A stretch of 64,000 bases of DNA from Aquihabitans sp. G128 (GCF_019048865.1 NZ_CP077604.1:4216001-4280000); one strand, 5' to 3'. Positions 17,124 through 25,484 are shown, numbered from the stretch's first letter. Notes: generated from the letters alone by a model not told the origin. Program-made: numbers and translations.

Positions 17124-17836
17124 TGGACTTCGGGCTGCTGATGAGCGTGATCGTCGCCCTGGCCGTCCCGGCAGCGCTGGCGCGGCGACGGCCCTTGCTG
17201 GGCTTCGAAGAGGGTGAGTCGGTCATCGATGTCTTCGTCGTCCCAGGAGCAGTGGGCCTCTTGGTCGGGAGGCTCGTGACCTTGGCCCTGGATGACCCCC
17301 GATCGATCGGGGGTCTGTCTGACATGTTGGTCATCCGCAGTGGTGTCGAGTTCTGGCCAGCTGTGCTATCGGCTGCGCTTGTCGTCGCATGGCAATCCCG
17401 ACGTGCTGGCGTCCAAGCATTGACGCGGCTCGCTGGCCTCGCGCCCTGGGCCATGGTCGGCTACGCGTCCTACGAAGCGGCCTGCATCTTTCGGGACGGA
17501 TGCTTTGGTCCGGTCGGCTCGCTCGGTCTGAAGCCGGACGGGATGGACCAGCGAATGTTCCCAATCGGTCTGGCCCTCGGGGTGGCGGTCGCTTCTGCTG
17601 CGGCCTTCGTCACGTGGGTTCATCGCCTCGGTTGGCCGCCACTCGCCATCGTCGCCAGTGCCACGGCCTTGGTGGCGCTCGCACGCAGTTGGGCGTCGAT
17701 CTGGCTTCCTCGGGTCGGCGAGGCGATGACCCGCCAACAGCGAAGCTCGATCGTGGTCGCGATCCTCGCTGCCACCGCTTGTCTCGTCGAGGTCTGGTTG
17801 CAGCGGCACCAGAGGACATCGGTGGTGTCGGCGTGA
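17120..17836 (+). CDS. divergent Lgt-like membrane protein
   Basis: The 238-residue protein has about seven membrane segments and an Lgt-like layout (GAVGLLVGRLVTLAL, then a segment with CIFRDGCFGPVG where Lgt has its RIGNF signature). Catalytic Lgt residues are not conserved. It resembles 11323-11985 in size and design. Its start overlaps the TlpA stop by ATGA, and its end overlaps ccdA by GTGA, so it is locked into the thiol operon. A lipid- or lipoprotein-related function is possible but unproven. Confidence 0.55.
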   Translation: MMDFGLLMSVIVALAVPAALARRRPLLGFEEGESVIDVFVVPGAVGLLVGRLVTLALDDPRSIGGLSDMLVIRSGVEFWPAVLSAALVVAWQSRRAGVQALTRLAGLAPWAMVGYASYEAACIFRDGCFGPVGSLGLKPDGMDQRMFPIGLALGVAVASAAAFVTWVHRLGWPPLAIVASATALVALARSWASIWLPRVGEAMTRQQRSSIVVAILAATACLVEVWLQRHQRTSVVSA

Positions 17837-18705
17837 CAGGACCCGGACTCCTCCTTGCCCTGACGGCAGGCATGGTCGCTGCTATCAACCCTTGCGGGTT
17901 CTCGCTGCTGCCGGCCTACATCGGGTTCTTCGTCACCGGCGATGGAGCAGAGGTGTCGCTCGAGCGTCGGGTCAGCCGGGCGGTGTCATCGTCTGCGTCG
18001 GTCACGCTCGGTTTCGTGATCGTCTTCGTACTTCTCGGGGTCGTCTTGAGCTCGGTAGCGGATCGTGTTCGCGGCCAGCTTCCCTGGGTGACCATCGTGG
18101 TCGGATCGGTGCTGGTGGTCGCCGGTGTGGCCACGATGCTGGGCCGGCGTCTCCCGATGCCGTCGATCGCGGTTCGGGCGTCGAAAGGGAGAGGACTGAC
18201 CGCCATGGTCAGCTACGGCGCGGTCTATGCGCTGGCGTCGCTGTCGTGCACGATCGGACCGTTCCTCGCCATCACGACGTCTGCGATCCGTCAGTCGTTG
18301 ATCGGCGGCATCGAGGCCTACGTCGCCTACGCGTTCGGAATGGGCGCGATCATCCTCGCCATCGCGTTCTCGGCTGCACTGGCCCGGCCCAGACCCGTCA
18401 GCGAACTTCGCCGCCTCTCTCGTTTCGCACCTCGGTTCGGCGGCGTGCTGATGGTCGTCAGCGGTTCGTATGCCATCTGGTATGCGCGCTGGGAACTTGC
18501 GGTCTACCGCGGCGACCTCGCCCATGACCCGGTCGTCGATGCTGGGGAACGTTGGCGGCTGGCGGCGGTTGGCTGGGTCGAGCGGATCGGCCCCATAGAG
18601 CTCAGCTTGGCCATCGTGGGTGCTGTTGCGCTCACGGTCCTCATCGCCGGACTTCGGGCCGAACGGCGTCTGTCGTCGTCAGGGAACGACCCGGCCGAAC
18701 CATGA
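17833..18705 (+). CDS. ccdA: CcdA-like thiol:disulfide interchange membrane protein
   Basis: The 290-residue protein has at least six membrane segments and the two redox cysteines of CcdA/DsbD-TM, Cys21 in INPCGFSLLPAY and Cys139 in LSCTIGPFL. CcdA passes electrons from cytoplasmic thioredoxin across the membrane to TlpA/ResA-type proteins. The C terminus has an extra hydrophobic segment beyond the core fold. The GTG start overlaps the previous stop. Two TlpA-type genes in the same operon are its obvious electron acceptors. Confidence 0.87.
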   Translation: MTGPGLLLALTAGMVAAINPCGFSLLPAYIGFFVTGDGAEVSLERRVSRAVSSSASVTLGFVIVFVLLGVVLSSVADRVRGQLPWVTIVVGSVLVVAGVATMLGRRLPMPSIAVRASKGRGLTAMVSYGAVYALASLSCTIGPFLAITTSAIRQSLIGGIEAYVAYAFGMGAIILAIAFSAALARPRPVSELRRLSRFAPRFGGVLMVVSGSYAIWYARWELAVYRGDLAHDPVVDAGERWRLAAVGWVERIGPIELSLAIVGAVALTVLIAGLRAERRLSSSGNDPAEP

Positions 18706-19142
18706 CCGGACTGTGCGGGTTTGCATCCATCGAAACGTCCGTCGATGACCGTGACCAGATGAGGTGGCTGGGTCTCGTCGCAATTGGGGGCCTCGTCCTC
18801 GCAGCGGGACTTGCGGTGTTCGGACCGCTCCCGGTCGACATTCCGATGCCGACACATGCGTTTGGCTGGGTCGAGCCGACGTGCGGGCTGACTCGTGGGT
18901 CGACAGCGATCGTGCGAGGAGACCTAGCGCTCGCATGGCGATACAACCCCTCCTCGTATCTGGTCATCGCAGCCGGCGCCCTTGGCTCCGTTCGGTTCGT
19001 TTCAGGCGCGGTCACGGGGCGGTGGCTGAACGCACGTCTCCACCCTCGTCCGCTGGGCTGGGTGGCGGTCGCCCTGGTCGTCGCCCTCCTGTGGGCACAT
19101 CAGCAGCGGAACGCACAGTTCGTCATGGACAGCCGAGCGTGA
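18702..19142 (+). CDS. DUF2752 membrane protein
   Basis: The 146-residue protein contains the DUF2752 signature (PTHAFGW, then PTCGLTR at 59-65, then the NPSS segment) and three membrane helices. The biochemical role of DUF2752 is not known. The conserved CGLTR cysteine and its position between ccdA and a second tlpA suggest a link to thiol or metal chemistry in the membrane, which is inference. ATG 18702 overlaps the ccdA stop. Confidence 0.75.
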   Translation: MTGLCGFASIETSVDDRDQMRWLGLVAIGGLVLAAGLAVFGPLPVDIPMPTHAFGWVEPTCGLTRGSTAIVRGDLALAWRYNPSSYLVIAAGALGSVRFVSGAVTGRWLNARLHPRPLGWVAVALVVALLWAHQQRNAQFVMDSRA

Positions 19143-19870
19143 CGCAGTCGCTGCGGGCTCGAGCAGAACAGCTCCGCTCGAATCCACTCCTCACGCTGCA
19201 CGGTGCTACCGGCGGCGGGTCAGACGCCAGGGCCGAGGCGATCCGCACGTACGCGTTCGCCGTTCCGTCGGATGCTGCGCTCGACCTCATCCAACGCATT
19301 GCGTCCTCTGGCGTCGTGGAGATCGGCGCAGGGACCGGCTACTGGGCGGCGCTTCTGGCCGCACGAGGTGTCGATGTCGTCGCCTACGACCCGGCCCCAG
19401 CTCCTTCTAGCGATAACCACCTCTTCGCCGGTCGGCAGCCTTGGTACGACGTCCGCGTCGGCGATGAGCACGCCGTTGCAGCCCACGTGGACCGAACGCT
19501 CCTCCTCGTGTGGCCGACCTTCGATGAGGCCTGGCCCGCCGAGGCAGCAGAGCGCTACCACCGACGGGGCGGCAGACAGGTGATCTACGTCGGGGAACCG
19601 GCTGGGGGCCTGACCGGAGACGCCCGCTTCCACGCACTGTTCGGGATGCTCGAACACTGCTTCGCCTGCGCCTACGGCCTGCTCGACAGTCCCTGCATCT
19701 GCGGCACCGAATCGATCTGGAGGCAGGCCCGGACCATGGACATCCCCCAGTGGGAAGGCTGTGAGGACCGCCTCTACATCTTCGAACGGGTCGACCCTGG
19801 TCTCGGCCACGTAGTCCCGAACCCACTTCAGAGGCGTCGTTGGCCGTGGCGGAAGGGAGCCCTTCGATGA
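19139..19870 (+). CDS. SAM-dependent methyltransferase-like protein
   Basis: The 243-residue soluble protein has a methyltransferase motif I (VVEIGAGTGYWAALLAARG, from residue 59) followed by an acidic ribose-binding end (VVAYD). The C-terminal part has several cysteines (HCFACAYG, SPCICG). The substrate is unknown. It does not resemble a prenyl or protein-isoprenylcysteine methyltransferase. GTG 19139 overlaps the DUF2752 stop, and its own stop overlaps the second tlpA gene. Confidence 0.7.
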   Translation: MTQSLRARAEQLRSNPLLTLHGATGGGSDARAEAIRTYAFAVPSDAALDLIQRIASSGVVEIGAGTGYWAALLAARGVDVVAYDPAPAPSSDNHLFAGRQPWYDVRVGDEHAVAAHVDRTLLLVWPTFDEAWPAEAAERYHRRGGRQVIYVGEPAGGLTGDARFHALFGMLEHCFACAYGLLDSPCICGTESIWRQARTMDIPQWEGCEDRLYIFERVDPGLGHVVPNPLQRRRWPWRKGALR

Positions 19871-20482
19871 CTATTGGCGATGAGCTGGATCCTGCGCCAA
19901 GGAGTTCTCTCAGGCCTCCGTCCAGGCGCGCAACGGTGGTCGCCGGTCTCCTCGTCGCCGCAGTGGTACTGCTCGGTCTGGGGCTGGAGTTCGGGGCATC
20001 GGGGTCGGGGGAGAGCAGCACCCCCCCGACCCTCGTCTTCGCCGACCGTGCCTGCGGACCTCGACGGTGAGCCACTGCTCGCGACCCCACTCGCGCTGCC
20101 GGGCAGCGACTCCTTGACCCTGGCTGAACTGGCGGGATCCAAGATGGTCATCATCAACTTCTGGGCGAAGTGGTGTGCTCCATGTGTGGCCGAGATGCCG
20201 ATCCTCGAGCAGGTCCACCGGACTGATGACCGGGTGGTCTTCGTGGGAGTGAACGAACGTGACCCTGCGGAGCAGGCGACAGCGATGGCTCGGCGAACCA
20301 AGATCACATACCGCTGGGTCCTGGACCCACGCGGAGACCTTGCCGCCGAAGCCCGAACGATCAACCTGCCCACGACCCTGATGATCAGCGCAGATGGCCA
20401 GGTGTTGGCGGCCAAGGTCGGAGCCTTCCACTCGGTGTCAGAGCTGGAGCGATGGATCGCATCAGGCATGGCAACGCCGTGA
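19867..20482 (+). CDS. second TlpA-type thioredoxin, interrupted by a 7-C frameshift
   Basis: The first frame from ATG 19867 encodes the N-terminal anchor (VVAGLLVAAVVLLGLGLEF). The thioredoxin domain with active site WCAPC lies in the +1 frame and ends at 20482 with the cis-proline segment NLPTTLM. A run of seven C at 20021-20027 lies in the stretch where both frames are open, and removing one C joins them into one protein of about 204 residues. The fold and cysteines are otherwise intact. It ends the TlpA-Lgt-like-CcdA-DUF2752-methyltransferase operon. Confidence 0.75.
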
Positions 20483-20550
20483 CCCAGCCGCACCGGGGTG
20501 TGGGTGGTCCCATTGGCATGGGCGGCCCGACTCGGGACCTTCGACCCTGG

Positions 20551-20567
20551 TACGACAGGCCGTAGTA
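20551..20567. promoter_or_regulatory. BlaI-type operator 9
   Basis: TACGAC-AGGCC-GTAGTA lies 33 bases before the Met-rich peptide gene and would control it together with the multicopper oxidase gene. Confidence 0.72.
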
Positions 20568-20600
20568 GCGGACGCTGAAGTCCTACCAGAGGAGCGTTCC

Positions 20601-20825
20601 ATGGACCTGAAGAACTCGAAATCGCTGATCATCGCTGGGGTCGTCCTCGCGGCGGCTGCCGTAGCAACTGCCGCAGGTCTTCCGCCCGGCTTCCTCCTCA
20701 TCCTCTTGGTCTGCCCGCTGATGATGGCGCTCATGATGATGGGCATGGGGGGCATGGGCCGCCGACACGGTGGAACAGAAGGCGAGACGGCGAAGCCGAA
20801 GGACAGGGCAAGCCATGAGACCTGA
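20601..20825 (+). CDS. small Met-rich membrane protein
   Basis: The 74-residue protein has two hydrophobic segments with a methionine-dense stretch (MMALMMMGMGGMG) and a polar tail. Methionine clusters bind Cu(I), so a copper-related role next to a multicopper oxidase is likely. AGGAG precedes ATG 20601, and operator 9 lies upstream. No family name is certain. Confidence 0.65.
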   Translation: MDLKNSKSLIIAGVVLAAAAVATAAGLPPGFLLILLVCPLMMALMMMGMGGMGRRHGGTEGETAKPKDRASHET

Positions 20826-20955
20826 GGGCCCCTGCGCCGCCCGTGAGCGTCCATTCGACGGGCATGACGCCGACCTCGCCGAAGGGATGCGACTCGTCTA
20901 CGGCCGGCGCCCGACACGAGTGCGAAGGGCCTACCAGAAAGGCAACCAGCGATGA
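20815..20955 (+). CDS. short coupled reading frame before the multicopper oxidase gene
   Basis: This 46-residue frame overlaps the end of the Met-rich gene by 11 bases and overlaps the oxidase start by ATGA. It encodes a charged peptide without membrane segments. It may be a true small protein or may only keep ribosomes moving into the oxidase gene, which otherwise has a poor ribosome site. Confidence 0.35.
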   Translation: MRPEGPCAARERPFDGHDADLAEGMRLVYGRRPTRVRRAYQKGNQR

Positions 20956-22475
20956 GGCAAACCTCAAGAATCGGGCGAAGGGAGTTCCTCGTCCTGACCG
21001 GTGGCGCAGGTGCAGCGCTGTTGGCCGGGTGCGGGACCGGCTCGTCCAACGACCGGAGCACCGCAACGGTGGCGAAGAAGCGCGCCACGGTCGGTCCAGG
21101 AGATCCGTCCGTGGCAGCGCGCGAGCTGGAGCGACCGGGCACCGGGAGGGTGTCCGCTTTCGACCTGACCGCTGCCGCCACCACCCTCTCCATCGGCAGG
21201 CGCCAGGTCAACACATGGGCCTACGGCGGCCAGGTTCCTGGTCAGCCGTTGCGGGTGCGTCAAGGCGACACGATGGCTGTGAGGCTTCGAAACGAACTGC
21301 CGGAGGCGACAACGATCCACTGGCACGGTCTCGCCGTTCGGAACGACATGGATGGAGTGCCGGACATCACGCAGGCGGTCGTGGGGCCAGGTGCTTCCTT
21401 CGACTACCGCTTCGTGGTTCCGGATGCCGGCACCTACTGGTTCCACCCGCACATGGGCCTGCAACTCGACTGCGCCCTCTACGCACCGCTCATCGTCGAG
21501 GAGAAGGACGATCCCGGTCCCTACGACCTCGACCAAGTCGTGGTTCTGGACGATTGGCTCGACGGCATCGATGGGAATTCGCCCGAGAAGGCCTTGAAGG
21601 ACCTCGTCTCCATGGGCACCGGATCCATGGACATGGGCGACACGACGCCCATGGCCAAGTCGAGCGTGCTCGGAGGCGACGCGGGTGACGTCACCTATCC
21701 ATTGCACCTCATGAACGGCCGGCCACCCGAGGACCCTGAGACGTTCACAGTCCCCGCCGGTGGACGAGCACGGCTCCGGTTCATCAACGCTGGCTCGGAC
21801 ACTGCGTACCGAGTCGCGGTCGGCGGCCACCGGATGACGGTGACCCATGCCGATGGGTTCCCGGTAGCTCCCGTCGAGGTGGACACGATCCTCATTGGCA
21901 TGGGGGAGCGTTACGACGTCACGGTGGATCCGTTGACCGGCGCATGGCCACTGGTTGCGCTCGCCGAGGGAAAGGACGCCACAGCGCGGGCGATCATCCG
22001 GACCTCGGATGCCGTGACCTCTTCCGCCCCACCGGCAGCGGCTCGTCCCAAGGAACTCGATGGCAAGCGACTCAGGTACAGCGACCTCGTTGCAACTGAG
22101 GAAGCCCGACTATCGACACGCCGAGCGGACCTCCATCAAACCCTCGGACTGACGGGGTCGATGATGGGCAACTCCTGGGGCTTCGACGGCAAGCCCTTCG
22201 CCGACCATGCTCCCATCGAGATAGAGCAGGGACAGCGTGTCCGCCTCACGTTCGAGAACACGACCTCGATGTGGCACCCGATCCACCTGCACGGCCACTC
22301 GTTTCGGCTTGGTACGAACGCAGCCGGCGCCCGGAAGGACACCGTCAACGTGCTCCCAGGCGAGTCCGTAACCATCGACTTCGACGCCGACAACCCCGGC
22401 CAGTGGATGACTCACTGCCACAACACGTACCACCTCGAGCAGGGGATGGCCCTGCTCGTCTCCTACGTGACCTGA
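20952..22475 (+). CDS. Tat-exported multicopper oxidase
   Basis: The 507-residue oxidase has a twin-arginine signal (GRREFLVL, Arg9/Arg10) that also contains a lipobox (LLAGC, Cys27), so it may be a Tat-exported lipoprotein. Copper ligands are complete: HWH (123-125), HPH (165-167), HPIHLHGH (442-449) and HCHNTYHLEQGM (488-499) with an axial Met. Such enzymes oxidise Cu(I) to less toxic Cu(II) or oxidise phenols outside the membrane. Tat export implies that copper is loaded in the cytoplasm. The gene is coupled to the short frame before it and lies under operator 9. Confidence 0.9.
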   Translation: MRQTSRIGRREFLVLTGGAGAALLAGCGTGSSNDRSTATVAKKRATVGPGDPSVAARELERPGTGRVSAFDLTAAATTLSIGRRQVNTWAYGGQVPGQPLRVRQGDTMAVRLRNELPEATTIHWHGLAVRNDMDGVPDITQAVVGPGASFDYRFVVPDAGTYWFHPHMGLQLDCALYAPLIVEEKDDPGPYDLDQVVVLDDWLDGIDGNSPEKALKDLVSMGTGSMDMGDTTPMAKSSVLGGDAGDVTYPLHLMNGRPPEDPETFTVPAGGRARLRFINAGSDTAYRVAVGGHRMTVTHADGFPVAPVEVDTILIGMGERYDVTVDPLTGAWPLVALAEGKDATARAIIRTSDAVTSSAPPAAARPKELDGKRLRYSDLVATEEARLSTRRADLHQTLGLTGSMMGNSWGFDGKPFADHAPIEIEQGQRVRLTFENTTSMWHPIHLHGHSFRLGTNAAGARKDTVNVLPGESVTIDFDADNPGQWMTHCHNTYHLEQGMALLVSYVT

Positions 22476-22728
22476 GTCCTCGAGGCCCCGGCCAAGTCGG
22501 GCCGGCTGGTTCAGGCGGCTGCCCTCGGTTTTGTCGAGCCCGGAGGGACTGTCGGTCCCCACCGACGGTCGATCGCTGGCCGGAGCGACAGAGTAAGCAG
22601 GCCCTCGACCGAAGCGGGATGGTCGCGTATCATCCAGGGCGCAGTGCTCGGGTTTGCCGATTGGACGTCTCGGCCCGAGTTCGTTGCCGCTCGGTGTCCC
22701 TTTCGTGAGTCTCCGAAGGGAACCGGCC

Positions 22729-23912
22729 ATGCGCGGCAGCATCCAGAAGAAGGGCACGCGTTGGTACGCGGTCGTGTACGACGGAGTGAACCCGAAGACC
22801 GGGAACTACGTCCGCCGGTGGGTTCCCGCCGGCACCCGGCGCTCCGATGCCGAGAAAGTGCTCGCCGACCTGGTGAAGCGGAGCCACGGCGGTGAGACCG
22901 TGGTGAGCGAGCGCACGACCCTCGGCGAGTATCTGACCGAGCGGTGGCTGCCGATCCAGAAGGCGCGCCTGCGCGCTGGGACCTTTGACTCGTACCGTCG
23001 AAACGTCGAGCTTCACGTTCTGCCGGCGTTGGGCCTGCGCCCGCTCGACCGGCTGAGCGTCGAGGACATCGACCTCTTCTACGCCCAGCTCCTCACCACC
23101 GGGCGCAAGAGCAATAAAGGCCACGGCGAGGGACTCAGCCCGAAGACAGTCCACAACATCCACGTGATGCTCAACAAGGCCATGAGCGATGCCCACCGGA
23201 AGGGCACCGTCGTCCGCAACGTGGTGGCCCTGGCTGACGCCCCGTCGGTGGGAGCTCGCAAGCGGGCCGAGATCCGAGCCTGGGAAGCGGCGCAGCTCGC
23301 GGTGTTCTTGGATGCGACGGAGACCACCGACTCCATCCGGCGTTCCACCTGTCGTCGCACACAGGGATGCGCCGAGGCGAGGTGTTGGGGTTGAGGTGGG
23401 GGGACATCGATGTCGACAACGCTCGGCTCTCAGTCCGCCAGGCGCTGATCTCGGTTGCGTACGAGGCGCAGATCTCCGACGTGAAGACCGGGGCTGGTCG
23501 GCGGGTGATCGACCTGGACCCAGGCACCGTGGGCGTGCTGCTGGAGTGGCGCAACAGGCGGGGTGAGGAGCAGGGTGGTCGGAAGACCGGAGCCGAGGAG
23601 ATCGTGTTCACGAAGGAGGACGGCTCGTGGATCCACCCTGACCTCTTCAGCCAGAGCTTCGACCGGGCGGTTGCGAAGCTCGACCTGCCGAGGATCTCGC
23701 TGCACGACCTCCGCCACACCCACGCCACGCTCCTCCTCAAAGCCGGCGTGCCGGTAAAGGTGGTGAGCGAACGACTCGGCCACGCCAACGTCGCGTTCAC
23801 CATGAGCGTCTACCAACACGTCCTCCCCGGCATGCAGGCCGAGGCGGCCGAGGTGTTCGCTCAGCTGCTGTCGGATCGCAGCTCCACCGACGAGGAGCCG
23901 GACGATGCGTGA
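22729..23912 (+). pseudogene. tyrosine integrase, frameshifted
   Basis: ATG 22729 opens a typical phage/ICE-type integrase (MRGSIQKKGTRWYAVVYDG). It has an arm-binding AP2-like domain, an N-terminal core-binding SAM-like domain and a C-terminal catalytic domain with R (TGMRRGEVLGLRW), HDLRH, LGHANVAF and the tyrosine nucleophile in MSVYQHV. The N-terminal part stays in frame to about 23335, and the catalytic part continues in another frame from about 23340. One missing base near TCCATCCGGCG would explain this. It may be dead or a base-call error. The gene sits 475 bases left of a tRNA-fMet attachment core, the usual place for an integrase. Confidence 0.85.
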
Positions 23913-24240
23913 GCAACAGGCCTGGGGCGAGCCATGGAACGATGGCTCGATGAAGTTCGACGAGAGCGCACCGGACAGTCCTGCGCTTGCCGAGTGGCGT
24001 GAGCGGCTGGCGAGTTACCTGGACAGTCAGGAGAGCATCGAGGGCCTCCGGTCCCGGCAGCAGCCCAACCCGCCGTGGCCGGAGCCGGACAATCCGATGC
24101 TTGGCTACCTCCTGGCGCGAGCCGCAGAGATCGCCGAGGCGGAGGGGTTGCAAGCCGCGATCACGTGGGCGGCGGTCCACGCCTGGTTCGAGTCGGCCAT
24201 CGAAACGCGGGCCGCCGTGATCCGGGATCTCGGGGCCTGA
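23905..24240 (+). CDS. small protein encoded beside the integrase
   Basis: The 111-residue soluble protein overlaps the integrase end by 8 bases and lies between it and the attachment site. It is acidic and helical with a central PNPPWPEPDNP segment. I do not recognise it. The position is typical of small excision or accessory genes, but it has no obvious DNA-binding motif. Confidence 0.45.
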   Translation: MREQQAWGEPWNDGSMKFDESAPDSPALAEWRERLASYLDSQESIEGLRSRQQPNPPWPEPDNPMLGYLLARAAEIAEAEGLQAAITWAAVHAWFESAIETRAAVIRDLGA

Positions 24241-24252
24241 AGGCATGGCCAC

Positions 24253-24273
24253 TTCTACTGTCGCTTCTACTGT
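24253..24273. repeat. paired TTCTACTGT repeats, probable integrase arm sites
   Basis: Two direct copies of TTCTACTGT (24253-24261 and 24265-24273) lie about 115 bases left of the attachment core. A similar pair occurs at the same distance from the right core copy. Spacing and position fit arm-type integrase binding sites. This is inference. Confidence 0.55.
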
Positions 24274-24387
24274 GCGGCGCGATACGGGTGGGTACGGACC
24301 GGGAAGAGACGCCCGTTCGAACGAATGAAACCCCAGCTCAGAGGTACTGACCGGTACAGGCAGGGATGGCCCGGGAGGGCGAGTCCT

Positions 24388-24437
24388 GGGCTCATAACCC
24401 GAAGGTCGCAGGTTCAAATCCTGCCCCCGCCACCATC
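24388..24437 (+). other. attachment core: 3' half of initiator tRNA-fMet (CAT)
   Basis: These 50 bases are identical to 45529-45578 and encode the tRNA 3' half through CCA (ends 24435). The anticodon stem has three G-C pairs around CTCATAA, a hallmark of initiator tRNA, followed by the T arm GCAGGTTCAAATCCTGC and acceptor strand CCCCGCC. No matching 5' half (GGCGGGG) precedes it. It is therefore an integration-generated remnant rather than a working tRNA. The intact gene should lie left of the window. Confidence 0.82.
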
Positions 24438-24443
24438 GAAAGC

Positions 24444-24480
24444 GCAGGTCAGGCCCCACTTCTCGAGGTGGGGCCTTCTG
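24444..24480. terminator. hairpin after tRNA remnant, left copy
   Basis: GGCCCCAC and GTGGGGCC flank a short loop, followed by TTCTGCTTTCC. The first 22 bases of this segment are identical to 45595-45616 after the other tRNA remnant, so the tRNA terminator is part of the duplicated attachment region. Confidence 0.65.
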
Positions 24481-24494
24481 CTTTCCTCGGGCGC

Positions 24495-24515
24495 TTCTAC
24501 AGTTTTTTCTACAGT
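24495..24515. repeat. paired TTCTACAGT repeats right of the core
   Basis: Two copies of TTCTACAGT (24495-24503 and 24507-24515) lie right of the left core, differing by one base from the left-side pair. Arm sites on both sides of one core are expected where two elements are joined head to tail. Confidence 0.5.
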
Positions 24516-24638
24516 CCGACGAGCCTTCAAGCGCTCGAAGCACGGTGAGCCCGACGCCCTGACCTGCGGGTTCCTCGGCCCAAGGTCGTCGCAAGGGCCA
24601 GACCTTCGAGTGCCCAGCCCGAAGGTCATCGCTGCGGC

Positions 24639-25484
24639 TTAGGCGACGTCTCTGCGGCTGAGGACGACGGTGCCAGCGACGAGCGTGAGCAGGGAGTAGG
24701 CGGTGAAGACGAGGGCGTACTGAGACCGGTGGAGGGTGGCGGCGAGGATCTCGGGGGTGTCGAAGTCGGAACCGACGCCGAGCATCCGGTAGCCGGCGTC
24801 GAAGGGCAGGTAGCGGCCGATTGTCGGCGGGGTGAAGGTCCGCAGGAGGTTCTCGGCCACGAACCACCAGACCAGGAGGCCGGATACGGCCCCGGCGCTG
24901 TGGTGGACGAGCAGGCCGAGCCCGAGCCCGAACGTGGCGGCGGCGCCGGTGTATAGGAGGGCGTACCCACCGGTTAAGGCCAGGTCCGATGGTCGGCCGA
25001 GGGCGAGGCCACCAGTGGCGGCTCCGAGTGCGGCGGCAAGCATGCCGGCGGTCCCGAAGGCGATTCCGACGCCTGCGGTCAGGATCGCTTTGGCCAGGAT
25101 GACGTACCGGCGTCGGGGCTGGGCGATGAACGTGGCGGCGAGGGTGCCGTGCTGGGCCTCGGAGGTGATGGCCAGGACGCCGGCGATGGCGGCGAAGACG
25201 GCGGTGAACACTGCGGGGTAGACGAAGACCTGGGAGACCGTCAGGACCTCATCGGTGACCAGCTTGGAGGTGGCGTAGGCGGCGAGGGCGTCGACGACGA
25301 CCGTCAGGCCGAACAACACCCGGTTCGACCGGACCGTTGCCAGCTTGATCCGCTCGCTGCGGAGGGCGTCGGCGATCGCTCGACGTTCACGTTCCCACCT
25401 CCGGCTCAGGCCGGGGGAGACGGCTGCGGGCGCATGGGGCATGAGCGGGGTGGTTGTCATGGAGGTTCCTTCGGTGTGGGTCAT
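24639..25484 (-). CDS. ABC-2 type transporter permease (module 1)
   Basis: The 281-residue protein has six hydrophobic segments and the typical opening RSERIKLATVRSNRVLFGL and motif TSEAQHGTLAATF seen in ABC-2 permeases of bacitracin- or lantibiotic-type exporters. It has a soluble N terminus of about 40 residues. The start overlaps the ATPase stop (ATGA), so the two are translated together. It is clearly paralogous to the permease at 30929-31759 (SEAQHGTL versus GEAQHGTL, and HHSAGAVSGLLVW versus RHSAAAITGLLLW). The substrate is unknown. Confidence 0.82.
   Translation of the reverse strand: MTHTEGTSMTTTPLMPHAPAAVSPGLSRRWERERRAIADALRSERIKLATVRSNRVLFGLTVVVDALAAYATSKLVTDEVLTVSQVFVYPAVFTAVFAAIAGVLAITSEAQHGTLAATFIAQPRRRYVILAKAILTAGVGIAFGTAGMLAAALGAATGGLALGRPSDLALTGGYALLYTGAAATFGLGLGLLVHHSAGAVSGLLVWWFVAENLLRTFTPPTIGRYLPFDAGYRMLGVGSDFDTPEILAATLHRSQYALVFTAYSLLTLVAGTVVLSRRDVA

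Noticed and set aside
24253-24273. TTCTACTGT repeats as BlaI-type operators
   Set aside because: They are direct repeats without the 6-5-6 palindrome, and they track the tRNA cores instead of gene starts.
24310-24435. A complete tRNA-Met gene
   Set aside because: There is no 5' acceptor strand GGCGGGG or D arm at the right distance; only the 3' half is present at either copy.
24325-24642. Open frames reading through the tRNA-fMet remnant
   Set aside because: Peptides such as NPKVAGSNPAPAT are the usual false translation of a tRNA T arm and CCA end.
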